A stretch of 64,000 bases of DNA from Epithemia pelagica (taxonomy: Eukaryota; Bacillariophyta; Bacillariophyceae; Surirellales; Surirellaceae), in NCBI GenBank assembly GCA_946965045.2, contig OX337242.1, positions 2,728,001-2,792,000 on the forward strand. Direction: 5' to 3'. The position numbers were made by a program, and so were the translations under genes. The notes below the pieces were generated by a model. It was not told where the DNA came from, did no database searches, and was given only the letters and a program-made list of their open reading frames with translations. This document shows positions 49,163 through 58,974 of this stretch, in pieces. Position 1 is the stretch's first letter; the number at the start of each line of letters is the position of its first letter.

Positions 49163-49831
49163 ACGTTTGGGGGACCATTATTTCTTTGCGGAATCAAGAC
49201 GTCTTGTTTGTACTTTCGCCGAACCTATAATGTCGTTGTTGTTGGTGGTGTTGTAGTCACCACAATCTGGTGGTAGGGGATGCTCTGTGATCCCGCGTCT
49301 TGGTGAAAAACACAGATACAAACGAATCTTTGTGACCCCAAACGTTTGGGGGACCATTTTTTCTTTGCGGAATAAAGGCGGCTTGGCCAGTGCCTGATTC
49401 ACGCTCCTGCCCCAAAAGAAAAATGGGGGGGGGTTGGCTTCAGAAAGAGCGCGGACGATTGCCTCCTACTCTCGTGTTCCTCCAATCTCAAGCCTCTTGG
49501 TGCATTCTGCAACCGGAATGGTATGGGAGAGTCATAATGAAAAGGCACTATGGAATCATTTTACTTTCACTGGCAATCTTTTCCATGAACCTATTGCCAC
49601 TTGTCTCACAGTCTCCATAACAATGATAGTTGTGCGTTGGATTTCATATGGTTCACTATTTTCGTTACTAGAGGTATTTACGGACTAAGATGCACTGGTC
49701 ACTTATTATGTTTCTTCATGTATTGGAGCTTTTTTCTGGGAGATATTCTGGATCGAGCTTTTCTGGGCGATATTCTTGATTTTATAGACTGGTCGGAAAG
49801 GGGACATGTATAGTAGATGATGGTCCAAGAT
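49162..49831. other. Intergenic with a 35-bp direct repeat
   Basis: CAAACGTTTGGGGGACCATT and the following TTCTTTGCGGAAT occur at 49162 and again at 49341. No gene in this stretch. Confidence 0.55.
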
Positions 49832-50866
49832 TTAGGACGACGAGGACAAGCGAGAGACAAAGAGAGCCGTTCCCACACCAAAGGCCAAGGTCAAGACAAA
49901 GGTCAAATCCATGGCGGGTTTGGAGGTAAATCCAGCCGACAAGGTCTCCAAGTCATCTGCCGTGGTGAAGGACGCCTCAAATTCTGGACGGGTAAAACAG
50001 GAATCCGGGCCGCTCTCATCACGAATGTGTTGGGCCAAGGCCGGACTGACAACTTCGGTGCCTCCGTAAAACATGTTCAAAAAGGCAATCACATTGTCGG
50101 CCGTGACACAGGCATCTTCGGGAGTCATTTCCGGAGTCGTACAGGCCACAACGTCGTCAAACAAGAATTCTCCCGTCTCACGAGGAAGGGCAATGTTTTC
50201 CATCTCCCAAACATCAATGGTTCCATCATTGTTGGTATCGATAAAGCCAATGGCCTGCTCAATCATGCCGTCAATTTCTTGCTTGATTTCGTCATCTTCC
50301 TGGTCCGATTCATCCAACAATCCATACAACAAGGAAGAGTAGAGGGAACGGAGCTTGTCGTTGGAAAAGTCGGTGTGGTCTTCCATGTGGCTGGCCACCG
50401 TCTGCAATTGCTCTTGAGCTTGCGTCAGCATGGTGGTGGTTGTAGTCGTTGTTTGAGAATTGTCTTGTTTCGTATCCGGTTTCATGAGGAAGCATTGGTT
50501 CGCTCCGGTATCAGCCTTGTTGTTAGCTTGACTCAAATAGCGACCGCGCTCGGGAAGCAGCTCGGGAAGCCCAGTGCAGTCGCAGATCCCTTGCAACCAT
50601 GAAGGAATCTGGATTCCTGCACTATTGTCAAGGAGCAATGGCACAAAGATCAAGGCGAGGACAAGGATGAGAATGCCGCCAAGCACAAGGAGGATGCCTC
50701 CATTGGAACCGCTAAAAATCTTTTTGATGGTCTTGTCAATGTCCTTGGGCAAATCAATATCAAAATCCGTTTGACCGATATCTCCGGCCTGTCCAAGGTC
50801 GAATGGAGCTGCCGCTGGAGCAGCAACGGGAGCCGAAACGGCAATGGCTGTCGGGGTCGTTGCCAT
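49832..50866 (-). CDS. EF-hand membrane protein, B-type copy 1
   Basis: 344 residues from ATG 50866. An Ala/Pro-rich N-terminus (TAIAVSAPVAAPAAAPFDLG) is followed by a membrane segment near residues 57-79 (GILLVLGGILILVLALIF), a short Cys-containing loop, a poly-Thr run, a helical domain (FSNDKLRSLYSSLLYGLLDE), one canonical EF loop DTNNDGTIDVWE (residues 210-221), a Cys domain (FDDVVACTTPEM, DSCFTRPEFEASF) and a C-terminal hydrophobic segment (LTFVLTLAFGVGTALFV). No lesion seen. The start was placed at the ATG shared with copy 2. It is a likely membrane-anchored calcium-binding protein. Confidence 0.8.
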   Translation of the reverse strand: MATTPTAIAVSAPVAAPAAAPFDLGQAGDIGQTDFDIDLPKDIDKTIKKIFSGSNGGILLVLGGILILVLALIFVPLLLDNSAGIQIPSWLQGICDCTGLPELLPERGRYLSQANNKADTGANQCFLMKPDTKQDNSQTTTTTTTMLTQAQEQLQTVASHMEDHTDFSNDKLRSLYSSLLYGLLDESDQEDDEIKQEIDGMIEQAIGFIDTNNDGTIDVWEMENIALPRETGEFLFDDVVACTTPEMTPEDACVTADNVIAFLNMFYGGTEVVSPALAQHIRDESGPDSCFTRPEFEASFTTADDLETLSAGFTSKPAMDLTFVLTLAFGVGTALFVSRLSSSS

Positions 50867-52430
50867 GGTGAAATCAGAACTTGAGGAGCAGGGTAACAAG
50901 CTTCCGAAACGAAACTTTGGGCCGCTCCGAAACAATGGGCGAAGCAAGGCAAGGGTCGCTACATCGATCTTCTTGGGAAGGTATATCCTTAACGGATCAT
51001 GGGACTGATTCAACGCCAGACTCTCTAAGTAATTGTTTCCTTTCGTGCGTTGGATAAAGTGAGAGTAGATGTCGGTGAGTCGGCTGGCGCGATGTTCCAT
51101 CAAATACGAGTACTATTGTATGAAAGAGCGTGCTTGTAAACGTCGCTGAATATAACGGGTGCACGAACTGTATTCGCTGAAAAATTGGTTGGGATCCGTG
51201 CGACTAAAAGAGGTGCGCATGATCGACTGACATTTACTGACTGTCTGTATGCACTATCTTCATGTCGTTCGAATATTTACCTACAGCCCGTCGGACAATA
51301 CGTGATCTACCCTACATTGTGGTGGGTCCCGGGTTTTACGCTCCGGGCGGTCTCTCTGCTGGCGTCAAAGCGCGTGGGGCGAACCAGTCTTCTCCAAGGA
51401 TTTTTGTTGGAACACGGCGTCGGTTGGGAGACACCACACAGACACGGTGGAGATTCTTGTCGTCTCTCCCTCCTTTCGAAACGACAGAACATGGTGTGAT
51501 GCCTGAATGCTAGAAGTACTGCGACTACCGACCAACGTCCAAGGACCCAGACTCTGTTTGTGGGTGACCAAAATGGTTTGTGGATGATGCACCCACAAGG
51601 CGACTCTCTACCAACAACAACAACAACAACAAGACTACAGCACAATGATCCGGGAGGCATTGTGTGCGGTCAATCTATCTTTTCATCTCTGATACAAAGA
51701 CAAGAAGAGACGACGCATTCCTGCCCCCGAATGTGCCCTTGTGCGTGGCTACCCCCCCCCCCCCAAGTTCCGAATCGGAGAGCAACGGTAGACAAACTAG
51801 GTAGTAGTACGCAGTTGCCGCAGCGTTGGACTCCTTGGTTCTCTCTCTCTCTCTCTTTATCCTAGAGATACAGGATGGAGTCGTTCCCCAACCTGTCGAG
51901 TTCTCGACCCACAGACAGTAAACGAGGGCGCTTCTCGTGCCCCCTCCGAGAACTCATGGAACACAACAGACCAGAGTGTCGCTGGATTCGTGGACCTGTG
52001 CATTCTCACACAGACACACACACACACACAAAACAAACTGTTTGACCAACGACGACATACTACCTACTACTTGACTGTAGAGGAATGTCATGATTGGTTA
52101 GTTTACTGGAAACGAAAACGGAGCATATAGATTTGTACACGGTGGTATCGAACAAAATGGCCTGCATTGTGGTACGGTGTAGACATGCGCACATGTACAT
52201 ATAGATAAGAATGGGTACAAGCGTTTGACCCAATCCTTGTAGTCATAGTAGAGACACACAACAACGACAAGCCGAGTGTGATCAAGGCTTTTCCTTCCTC
52301 CTGCGAGAGAGAACGGAAGAACCGAATGGACCGCCTCCTGGAACCAAAGCCTGCGCGCCTTGGAACAAATACCTGGAACGGCACGGCTTTCCTCCATCCA
52401 TCCATGGCCTGGTTGGTGGTCTCATGATGA
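50867..52430. other. Intergenic, no gene seen
   Basis: Holds a C13 homopolymer (about 51758), CT repeats (51841-51857) and CA repeats (52015-52030). The 50 bp right of 50866 match the upstream flank of B-type copy 2. Confidence 0.5.
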
Positions 52431-54083
52431 TTAAAAGGTTTGCGTACTTTCGTAGCCTCCCAAACTGTCATCGCTGCTGCTGCGGGTCATGTCGGACGAG
52501 GTCAAGAGGGACGAGGTCTCGCAGGCTTCTTCTTCGTCATATGAGGCGGACCGCTTCTTGTTCGGGACCATGGCTTGTTCTTCTTCTTGTTGCGCCGCCG
52601 CTTGTTGCAAATACCAGTCATCGGGTTGGTATTGCAACAAGGTGCGAATGCCATCGGCCAACATCCAGGCCGAGGAAAAGGCGCCCGTCGCTTCCAAGGC
52701 GAGGCAGAGTCGAATCGTGCCATTCACCACCGAACAATTCATGAACCAGACGGGATAATTGGCCGCGACAATCCGCCAATACAAACTCGCGACAATCGTG
52801 GTAATCAAGGCGCCGGGCAAGCCCGTATTGAAAAAGGCTTGGACGGCGGGAGCCACGCCCATGACCGTGGGGGGAGGCGGGGGTGGCGACATCATGCCAT
52901 CTTCGACAAGGGGTGCGGGCGGTCCGTCCATGTCCACCGTCGTGGTGGTCAAGCGGGCCAAGAGAAACATGCACGTCGTGACACAAATTTGTCGTCCAAT
53001 CAGAAATGCTTTAAAATTTTGTCCCTGGAACACGAGGGCACAATTGGCTTGGGCCGTGGCACTGCCTTCGAGCGCTTCCTTGGGCAACTTGACGACGGCA
53101 AAGACGGCAATTTGCATGGCTTCCATCATGCCCAATCCACACACCAAAGCGACAAACAAGGGCAAGGACACGCTGGGAGGCAAGCCAATGCTCGTTTCAT
53201 TGTCTTGCAGGGCCACATAGGTTACGGCCAAGGCACCGGCCAACAAAATCATGGACAAGACCACTCGGAAGCGATACCAAATCACTGGCCACAGGGATTC
53301 TTCTTGTGGGGCATCGTCTTGGTCGTCCAACTCGTCGTCGTCGTCGTCGTCTGGACTGGAAAAGAACCATTTCAACACATAAACAGCATGCAACAAGCCC
53401 GAAGCTTCCATGGCCAAACACAGGACCGTGGTACTGTACACGGCCGTGTTGTTGATGAAATCGAGCATGCAATTGGTGGCATTGACTTCGGCCGACAATT
53501 GTCCCAAGATTACCGTAATAAACATGCTGGCCAAACCGGAACTGAGCAGGGCTTGGACGGCCATGGGATGGCACCCCGGGATGATGGCGCCTTCGACACT
53601 GGTCGTGGCGAGATTGAGGGCATAGACGACCAAGACGACCAGGAATTGGCGTCCGACAATGAAGCGATTCAAATTGTCGCCGGCGTGGGCCAATTTCGTG
53701 CTTTGGGCGGCCATGGGATGCGAGGCTTGATAGTGTTGGGGCGACACGGGTTGCAAGCCGACCAAGGAACCTTGTCCACCTTCCAACAAACCCAACCAGA
53801 CAATCAAGAGGACCATAAAGCCGAGCGCGAGGGTCGGACCGGCCGATTGCGCCACGGGGGTTTGACGGAATCGAATGCCTTGGACAATCAAAAAGAGACA
53901 ATAGCCCAACAACCCGAGCGAAATACCAATCTTGATCGTCTGGATCCACGAAGCATTGGTCGTGGATTCCTCGGGCTGCGCCTTGTGCGGATCTTCAGGA
54001 TGATGAATGCTGGGAGGTGACAAGGCCGCATCGTCCTGGACTTCCTTCGTTTGGTTTGGTTCTGGTTGCTGATAGCCCTTCAT
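52431..54083 (-). CDS. SIT: Silicic acid transporter
   Basis: 550 residues from ATG 54083, the usual SIT length. The protein has two related halves, each with several membrane segments. The first half has EGGQ (residues 101-104) and GRQ (144-146); the second has EAMQ (321-324) and GRQ (363-365), the paired EGxQ/GRQ layout of the SIT family. CMLD (205-208) is another SIT motif. An acidic loop (about 243-262) links the halves; the C-terminal tail is acidic and Ser-rich (SSSDDSLGG). SITs import silicic acid with sodium across the plasma membrane for frustule building. The Gly-to-Ala change in the second EGxQ is noteworthy. It faces the MFS gene across a repeated spacer. Confidence 0.88.
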   Translation of the reverse strand: MKGYQQPEPNQTKEVQDDAALSPPSIHHPEDPHKAQPEESTTNASWIQTIKIGISLGLLGYCLFLIVQGIRFRQTPVAQSAGPTLALGFMVLLIVWLGLLEGGQGSLVGLQPVSPQHYQASHPMAAQSTKLAHAGDNLNRFIVGRQFLVVLVVYALNLATTSVEGAIIPGCHPMAVQALLSSGLASMFITVILGQLSAEVNATNCMLDFINNTAVYSTTVLCLAMEASGLLHAVYVLKWFFSSPDDDDDDELDDQDDAPQEESLWPVIWYRFRVVLSMILLAGALAVTYVALQDNETSIGLPPSVSLPLFVALVCGLGMMEAMQIAVFAVVKLPKEALEGSATAQANCALVFQGQNFKAFLIGRQICVTTCMFLLARLTTTTVDMDGPPAPLVEDGMMSPPPPPPTVMGVAPAVQAFFNTGLPGALITTIVASLYWRIVAANYPVWFMNCSVVNGTIRLCLALEATGAFSSAWMLADGIRTLLQYQPDDWYLQQAAAQQEEEQAMVPNKKRSASYDEEEACETSSLLTSSDMTRSSSDDSLGGYESTQTF

Positions 54084-55301
54084 TTTTGTGTTGCTGGATG
54101 AGTGTGTTTGTGTGAGTGATGGGCTTGTCCCTGATGCGGATTTTATGATTACACAAGGATGGGCGAAGGAAGCCAATGCGGAATGGATTGAAAAGAGAAA
54201 AAAAGATGAGCGAGAGGTTGCAGTCTTGTGAGTATCGGGAGTCGTTTGGGGGACATAACGGTGGATGAAGGTGGAATTTTGTAGTGCGTGGCCGTTGGTA
54301 CAGTACGATAATCAGTACCAGCGACGGTTGGTGGAGTCGTTTGTGTGCAAGCTCGTCCGGCGTTTGTACGGCTGAAGGCTAACGAATTTTTCCCGACAAG
54401 CGTGCGAGGAGTCGTGCGATTCCGACCGAAAGACTGGTATTTAAAGAAGCTATTGAGTAAGTAGATGCACCTCACTTATAGATCCTCAAATTGGATAAAC
54501 AGCAAAGACTTATAGATCCTCGTTGCGGCGCGGGCTCTTCACAAGAACGAAAGGAACCAAGACATATGTCGCATCCGGGGAGTCGTTCTGCCTCACGCAA
54601 TCGCCGTTGGTACTGTAGTGACAACAGTACCAGCGACGGTTGGTGGAGTCGTTTGTGTGCAAGCTCGTCCGGCGTTTGTACCGCGGATGGCTCATGTCGG
54701 TCGACGAATTTTTCCTAGAGAGCGTGCGAGGAGTCGTGCGATTCGCACCAATTGATTGGTACTTAAGGAAGCTATTGAGTAAGTAGAGGCACCTCACTTA
54801 TAGATCCTCAAATTGGATAAACAGCAAAGACTTATAGATCCTCGTTGCGGCGCGGGCTCTTCACAAGAACGAAAGGAACCAAGACATATGTCGCATCCGG
54901 GGAGTCGTTCTTCCTCACGCAATCGCCAAGTGTTTGAAGAGACAGTTGCAGGTCGATTCCGAGCGGTCGCCAAAGCTACTCGAAGCAGTCACAAGAAGGT
55001 GTAACACAGCAGTGTCGTACCGTCATTGCATATATATCAACGATCAACGACAGTCCCCCACACGAACGAAGCAGTCGTTCGACGTGTCTCGAGCTACTCG
55101 CAACCGTTGTTCGACCGTGTCATTGCTGTGCGTGGTGCACCAACGAAACCATACATTCGACTCTCACAAATTTTACCTTTTTCCATCAACGGTCTCCATT
55201 CTCTGTTGTTTTCGATTCATCCATCTCATCCCTTTTGTTCCTGGAGATACCGTGTTCTTCCCTCCGTTCCTTCCTTTCTTCCTTTGCAATTCCATTCCAC
55301 C
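54084..55301. promoter_or_regulatory. Divergent promoter region between SIT and MFS genes
   Basis: 1.2 kb between the SIT start (minus) and the MFS start (plus). It contains a two-copy tandem repeat (see 54291-54926) and TATTTAAAG at about 54437, a possible TATA element for the plus strand. No gene is present. Shared control of the two transporters is inference. Confidence 0.5.
54291..54926 (+). repeat. Tandem duplication of about 312-324 bp in the SIT-MFS spacer
   Basis: Copy 1 is 54291-54602 and copy 2 is 54603-54926. Shared blocks include CAGTACCAGCGACGGTTGGT, GTTTGTGTGCAAGCTCGTCC and a long block from CTTATAGATCCTC to CACGCAATCGCC that is almost identical. Differences are substitutions and a small indel. 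Confidence 0.85.
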
Positions 55302-56841
55302 ATGACCAATACCAATACAGACAACACTTCCAATTCCAACAATACGCGATGGGTCTCGATTCGACTCGCCTTTTTGCTCGTATCCTTTTCCTTGGGCCAA
55401 CTCGGCGATGGCTTGAATATATTTCAAGGCATTTATTTGGTCGGACGGGGTTGGAACGAAGCCAGTGTCGGGACAGCCCTGAGTCTCATGGGCTTGACGT
55501 CCTTGTGCATTCAACCCATTGCCGGCGATGTCGTGGACAAGGCGACGATGGATCGCCGATGGTTTCTCGTCGTGGCCAGTGTCGTGACGGCCTTGAGTGC
55601 GTCGGCCATTTTATTCGTGCGACCGGGCAATGTCGATCATGCCTACATGTATGCGAGCAAAGTCGCCGAAGGCTGTGCCAGCAGCTTTATTGGTCCCTGT
55701 TTGGCCGCCTTGACGCTCGCCTCGTATGGTCCCGATGCCTTTGATTCCGTCATGGCGAGCAATATTTTTTGGGGTCATGTCGGTTCCGTCAGTGCCGCCG
55801 TCTTGGCGGGACTCGTGGCGTTTGTGGGATACCCGAATATTCAATATTGCTTTTTGGTCATTGGCGCCTCGGCGCTCGTGGCCATTGTATTTGTGCCGTC
55901 CCTACCGCAAGGCGATCCACTGCTCGGACGAGGCTTTCGACGCCATAGTACCGTCGAGACGACGACGAGTAGTGACGATACGACGGTTTCGTGCGAATCC
56001 ACACCCCTCATGACACCGGCGTCGTCGCAAGATCCATTGGATGACGAACCACAACAACCCATGATGCAGGAATCACCCGTGGTGGAACCGCAAGCCACGT
56101 CCTATGCTCAAGTCTTTTTGGAATACAAGACCTGTCTCTTGTGTTGTACCGGATTTTTCTTTCAGTACGTGGCTTGTCGTTGTTGTCTTGTGTTTCAGGA
56201 ATGCTCCTCTCACAAATCCCTCTTTCTCTCTATGACACAGCTTTGCTAATGCCAATGTCTTGCTCGTCTTGGGCGAATTAATGGGACAATCGAATGATGA
56301 CCAAGACGACGAGTCGTCCTCGTCCTTGAATCGCTGGGCCATTCCCTTTACGGCCGGTGCCATTGTCATGGCCCAACTCACCATGGCCTGGGCCACCCAT
56401 GTCGGGGATGCCCTGACGGCCCGTGGCGTCGGACGCAAACCCCTCTTTTTGGCCGCTTTGGCCAGTTTGCCCATTCGCTGTGCACTCATCATTCTCTGGG
56501 CCGATCAGGGTCATGTGTGGTTATTGTCGACCCAAGTGTTGGATGGCATTGGCGGCGGCTTGTTTGGCTTGATTCATCCCTTGTTGGTGGCCGATTTGAG
56601 TTATGGGACGGGTCGCTTCAATGCCGTCATGGGTTTGACGGCCTCCGCCTTTGGCTTGGGCGCCACCCTGTCCAATTACTTGGGACAAGTCGTCGTCCAA
56701 CACTTTGGCCATGTCGCCAGTTTGACGGCCAGTTTGTGCCTCTCGTTTATTCCGATTGCCCTCTTTTGGCACATGCCCGAAACCTATGGACGACGCAATG
56801 AACAAACAAGAATGGTGGAGACCAAAACCTTGATTGTCTAG
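55302..56841 (+). CDS. Major facilitator superfamily transporter, two exons
   Basis: Exon 1 is 55302-56164 and exon 2 is 56241-56841. The 76-bp intron (GTACGT..ACACAG) splits a His codon and restores FFFHFANANVLLVLGELMG. The product is 487 residues with a Thr/Asn-rich N-terminus, a first half of membrane segments (LFQGIYLV-type FQGIYLVGRGWNEAS, GLTSLCIQPIAGDVVDKA), a long polar central loop with Ser/Thr, and a second half (RKPLFLAALASLPIR, GIGGGLFGLIHPLLV). These are MFS loop motifs. Substrate unknown. It is divergent from the silicic acid transporter. Confidence 0.85.
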
Positions 56842-57040
56842 ACCCAAACCTTGATTGTCTAAAACAACCACAAAAACAAACAACCACACCAACGACACTT
56901 TGGTCGTCCACGTCACTGGATTGCGTGGGATCTCGGTTTTGTATACTACTAAGACTCTTTATAATCCACTTTGGTCGTTCACGCCACTGGTTTGCGTGGG
57001 TTCTAGTTTTATTGTATACTAGGTAGTAAGACTCTTGGAA
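56823..57040 (+). repeat. Short tandem repeats at the MFS 3' end
   Basis: ACCTTGATTGTCTA is duplicated across the stop codon (56828-56860). A ~72-bp unit starting CACTTTGGTCGTCCACG is repeated at about 56897 and 56970. Confidence 0.75.
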
Positions 57041-57708
57041 CGGCTCGTACTAGAACCTGTCTTTGTCGTGGAGTAATCGTTTGTGGCACCTCGTTGTTGT
57101 TGGAGAGGGATTTGCTCCATGGGAGGTAGTCCCATTGGCACATGGATCTACTAGGTAGAGAGGTGGTGGTTGCCGTAGGTTCCGGCTGCTTCTTTGTGGA
57201 ACCAACCAACACTAGTACACCTCCAATCATTGTTTCGTGTCTTGAATGGATGGATGCATGGTTGGATTTTGGAGGGTGCATGCGCATGGGTTCTCGTCCT
57301 CGAGAGAGAGACGCTCCCTTCCTCTCTACGTACGACGAGTAGACGAGTAACGAGTATAGACCTCTGCCAGCCAGACTCGACCAGGGCAGGAGCTGTTGCG
57401 CGCGCAGTCCATTCAATTGGTTGTCATGTCGTGGGCCAACCAACAATCTCGTGACAGCCAGAATCCATTCTTGTGGGTAGGTAGAGATTGTGCGATCTAT
57501 CTAAGTCGTGGTGGCAGTGAGTGAAACGAATGGATTGGTCTTGGTATGCCGTTCCCCATGCCAGAACACACAAGTTTGCGTTTGTCTCACAGAACCAATG
57601 AATGACAGCGGCCGTGGTGGAACGGACACGACCCAAAGCTCTCGACACGAGAGAGACAGAAAAAGAAAGAGAGACTGTGTCAGCGTAACAAGAAAAAGTG
57701 TACCCCAG
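57041..57708. other. Intergenic, no gene seen
   Basis: Nothing recognised. In particular no upstream exons of the acyl-CoA synthetase are found here. Confidence 0.5.
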
Positions 57709-57933
57709 GAAGCCGCCAACGATGCCTACTGGATCGAGTATTTGAAACAGGGCCTCGTGGTGGCCAATGACAAGGCCACCAGTCATGCCCAACGCATTGG
57801 CAAATATGCTCTGCTACCAACTGACTTGTTTACGGAAAAGGCAGGCGAACTCACACCCACCTTGAAACTCAAGCGTTCCGTGACTGCTGACAAGTACAAG
57901 GACCTTATTGAGACCATTATGCCTCATAGATGA
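57709..57933 (+). pseudogene. Orphan terminal exon of a long-chain acyl-CoA synthetase
   Basis: Directly after a TACCCCAG splice acceptor, 74 codons read EAANDAYWIEYLKQGL, AQRIGKYALLPTDL and GELTPTLKLKRSVTADKYKD. This is the C-terminal end of AMP-binding acyl-CoA synthetases, including the lysine of the TPTLKLKR motif. No other part of the enzyme lies between the MFS gene and this exon, so it is a relic or a displaced exon. The exon itself has no lesion. Confidence 0.75.
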
Positions 57934-58142
57934 TGCGACCGACTGTGGAACAACGCGATTTCTAGTCTGGGAGACGAGCAAAAAGAACCTAGAAAGAAGA
58001 TTACTGGATGTAGGAATTTGGTGCATTCTAGGAGGTCACAGTCATGACAATTCATGTTTCGATTTCCAATTTATACTTCTTGTGTTGGTCAAAACATGTG
58101 GGACACCCCCAATATACCACTGTATACATGTTTGTCTGTCTT

Positions 58143-58934
58143 CTAGACGGTCCGTAGTTTGGGATAATCCGCAATGACATCTTGGAGGGTCAAGGTTTCC
58201 GATCGATCTTGAGGGGTCCACAAGATTTCGGCACTTTGCAAACAATCCGAAATCTTGGCATCCGTGGCAATGCGTTGCAAGGCTTGTTCCACGTTCGCCA
58301 TGGATCGAATGGCCGGCAAGGTCGTGCAATCGCCGTCAATGGCAATGACCAAGGTCACCACTGCCACTGTCGCCTTGTCACTACTACTACTCGATGATGA
58401 AGAAGAAGTGGTCGAACTCTCGCTGGAATAATTGACACCACCGTATTGACTGATCGCCGTTTCTTGTTCAAATTTTGCTCGTTCTTGAACCACGCGGACA
58501 GTAAAGTTTCGTTGCGCCGGTTCGATCGACTTGAACTTTTGGGACTCGGCATGGGCCGAAACAATGGAAGCCTTGCGTCTCAAGAGTTCCAAGGCCACTT
58601 GACTGGTCAAATTTTGAAGGCCCACACGAGAATCGGTCCGAGCCGTTTGGGCCAATCGATCCAAAATGGACAAGAGGGAATTCTCATCGTCTCGATTGGG
58701 AATTTCCAAGGCGACATTGAGTTGGGCGACCGTGACACCGCGTCCCAAAGCCGACGACGACACCTTGGTATCCAAGGTCGTCGAAGCTCCGGATAGCGAG
58801 GTCCAAACTCCGGATACGGCGCGATTTACGTCATGGAACACAAGAGGGATAACAAAAAAAACGGTTAAATATACAGACAATCCAACAAGGACGACTGTTT
58901 CGGAACGACCCAAAGAACTTACACCCACTTTCAT
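58143..58934 (-). CDS. DUF1517 family protein, N-terminus altered
   Basis: 263 residues. One membrane segment (LVGLSVYLTVFFVIPLVF) is followed by the DUF1517 domain: VAQLNVALEIPNRDDENSLL, LDRLAQTARTDSRVGLQNL, ERAKFEQETAISQYGG, VVTLVIAIDGDCTTLP and SAEILWTPQDRSETLT. In plants and cyanobacteria this family includes FLAP1, a chloroplast protein for acclimation to fluctuating light. A transit peptide is expected but the reading frame starts at ATG 58934, only about 40 bp from the divergent EF-hand gene and inside its duplicated upstream DNA. The 5' end may have been lost or replaced. Confidence 0.8.
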   Translation of the reverse strand: MKVGVSSLGRSETVVLVGLSVYLTVFFVIPLVFHDVNRAVSGVWTSLSGASTTLDTKVSSSALGRGVTVAQLNVALEIPNRDDENSLLSILDRLAQTARTDSRVGLQNLTSQVALELLRRKASIVSAHAESQKFKSIEPAQRNFTVRVVQERAKFEQETAISQYGGVNYSSESSTTSSSSSSSSSDKATVAVVTLVIAIDGDCTTLPAIRSMANVEQALQRIATDAKISDCLQSAEILWTPQDRSETLTLQDVIADYPKLRTV

Positions 58935-58974
58935 TTGGAAGCTTGCTTATTCTTGTCCAAGTTCTGATTTCATC

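Noticed and set aside
52575-54020. 481-codon plus-strand frame opposite the silicic acid transporter
   Set aside because: It is the antisense shadow of a confident gene and its Gly/His/Gln-rich translation has no domain.
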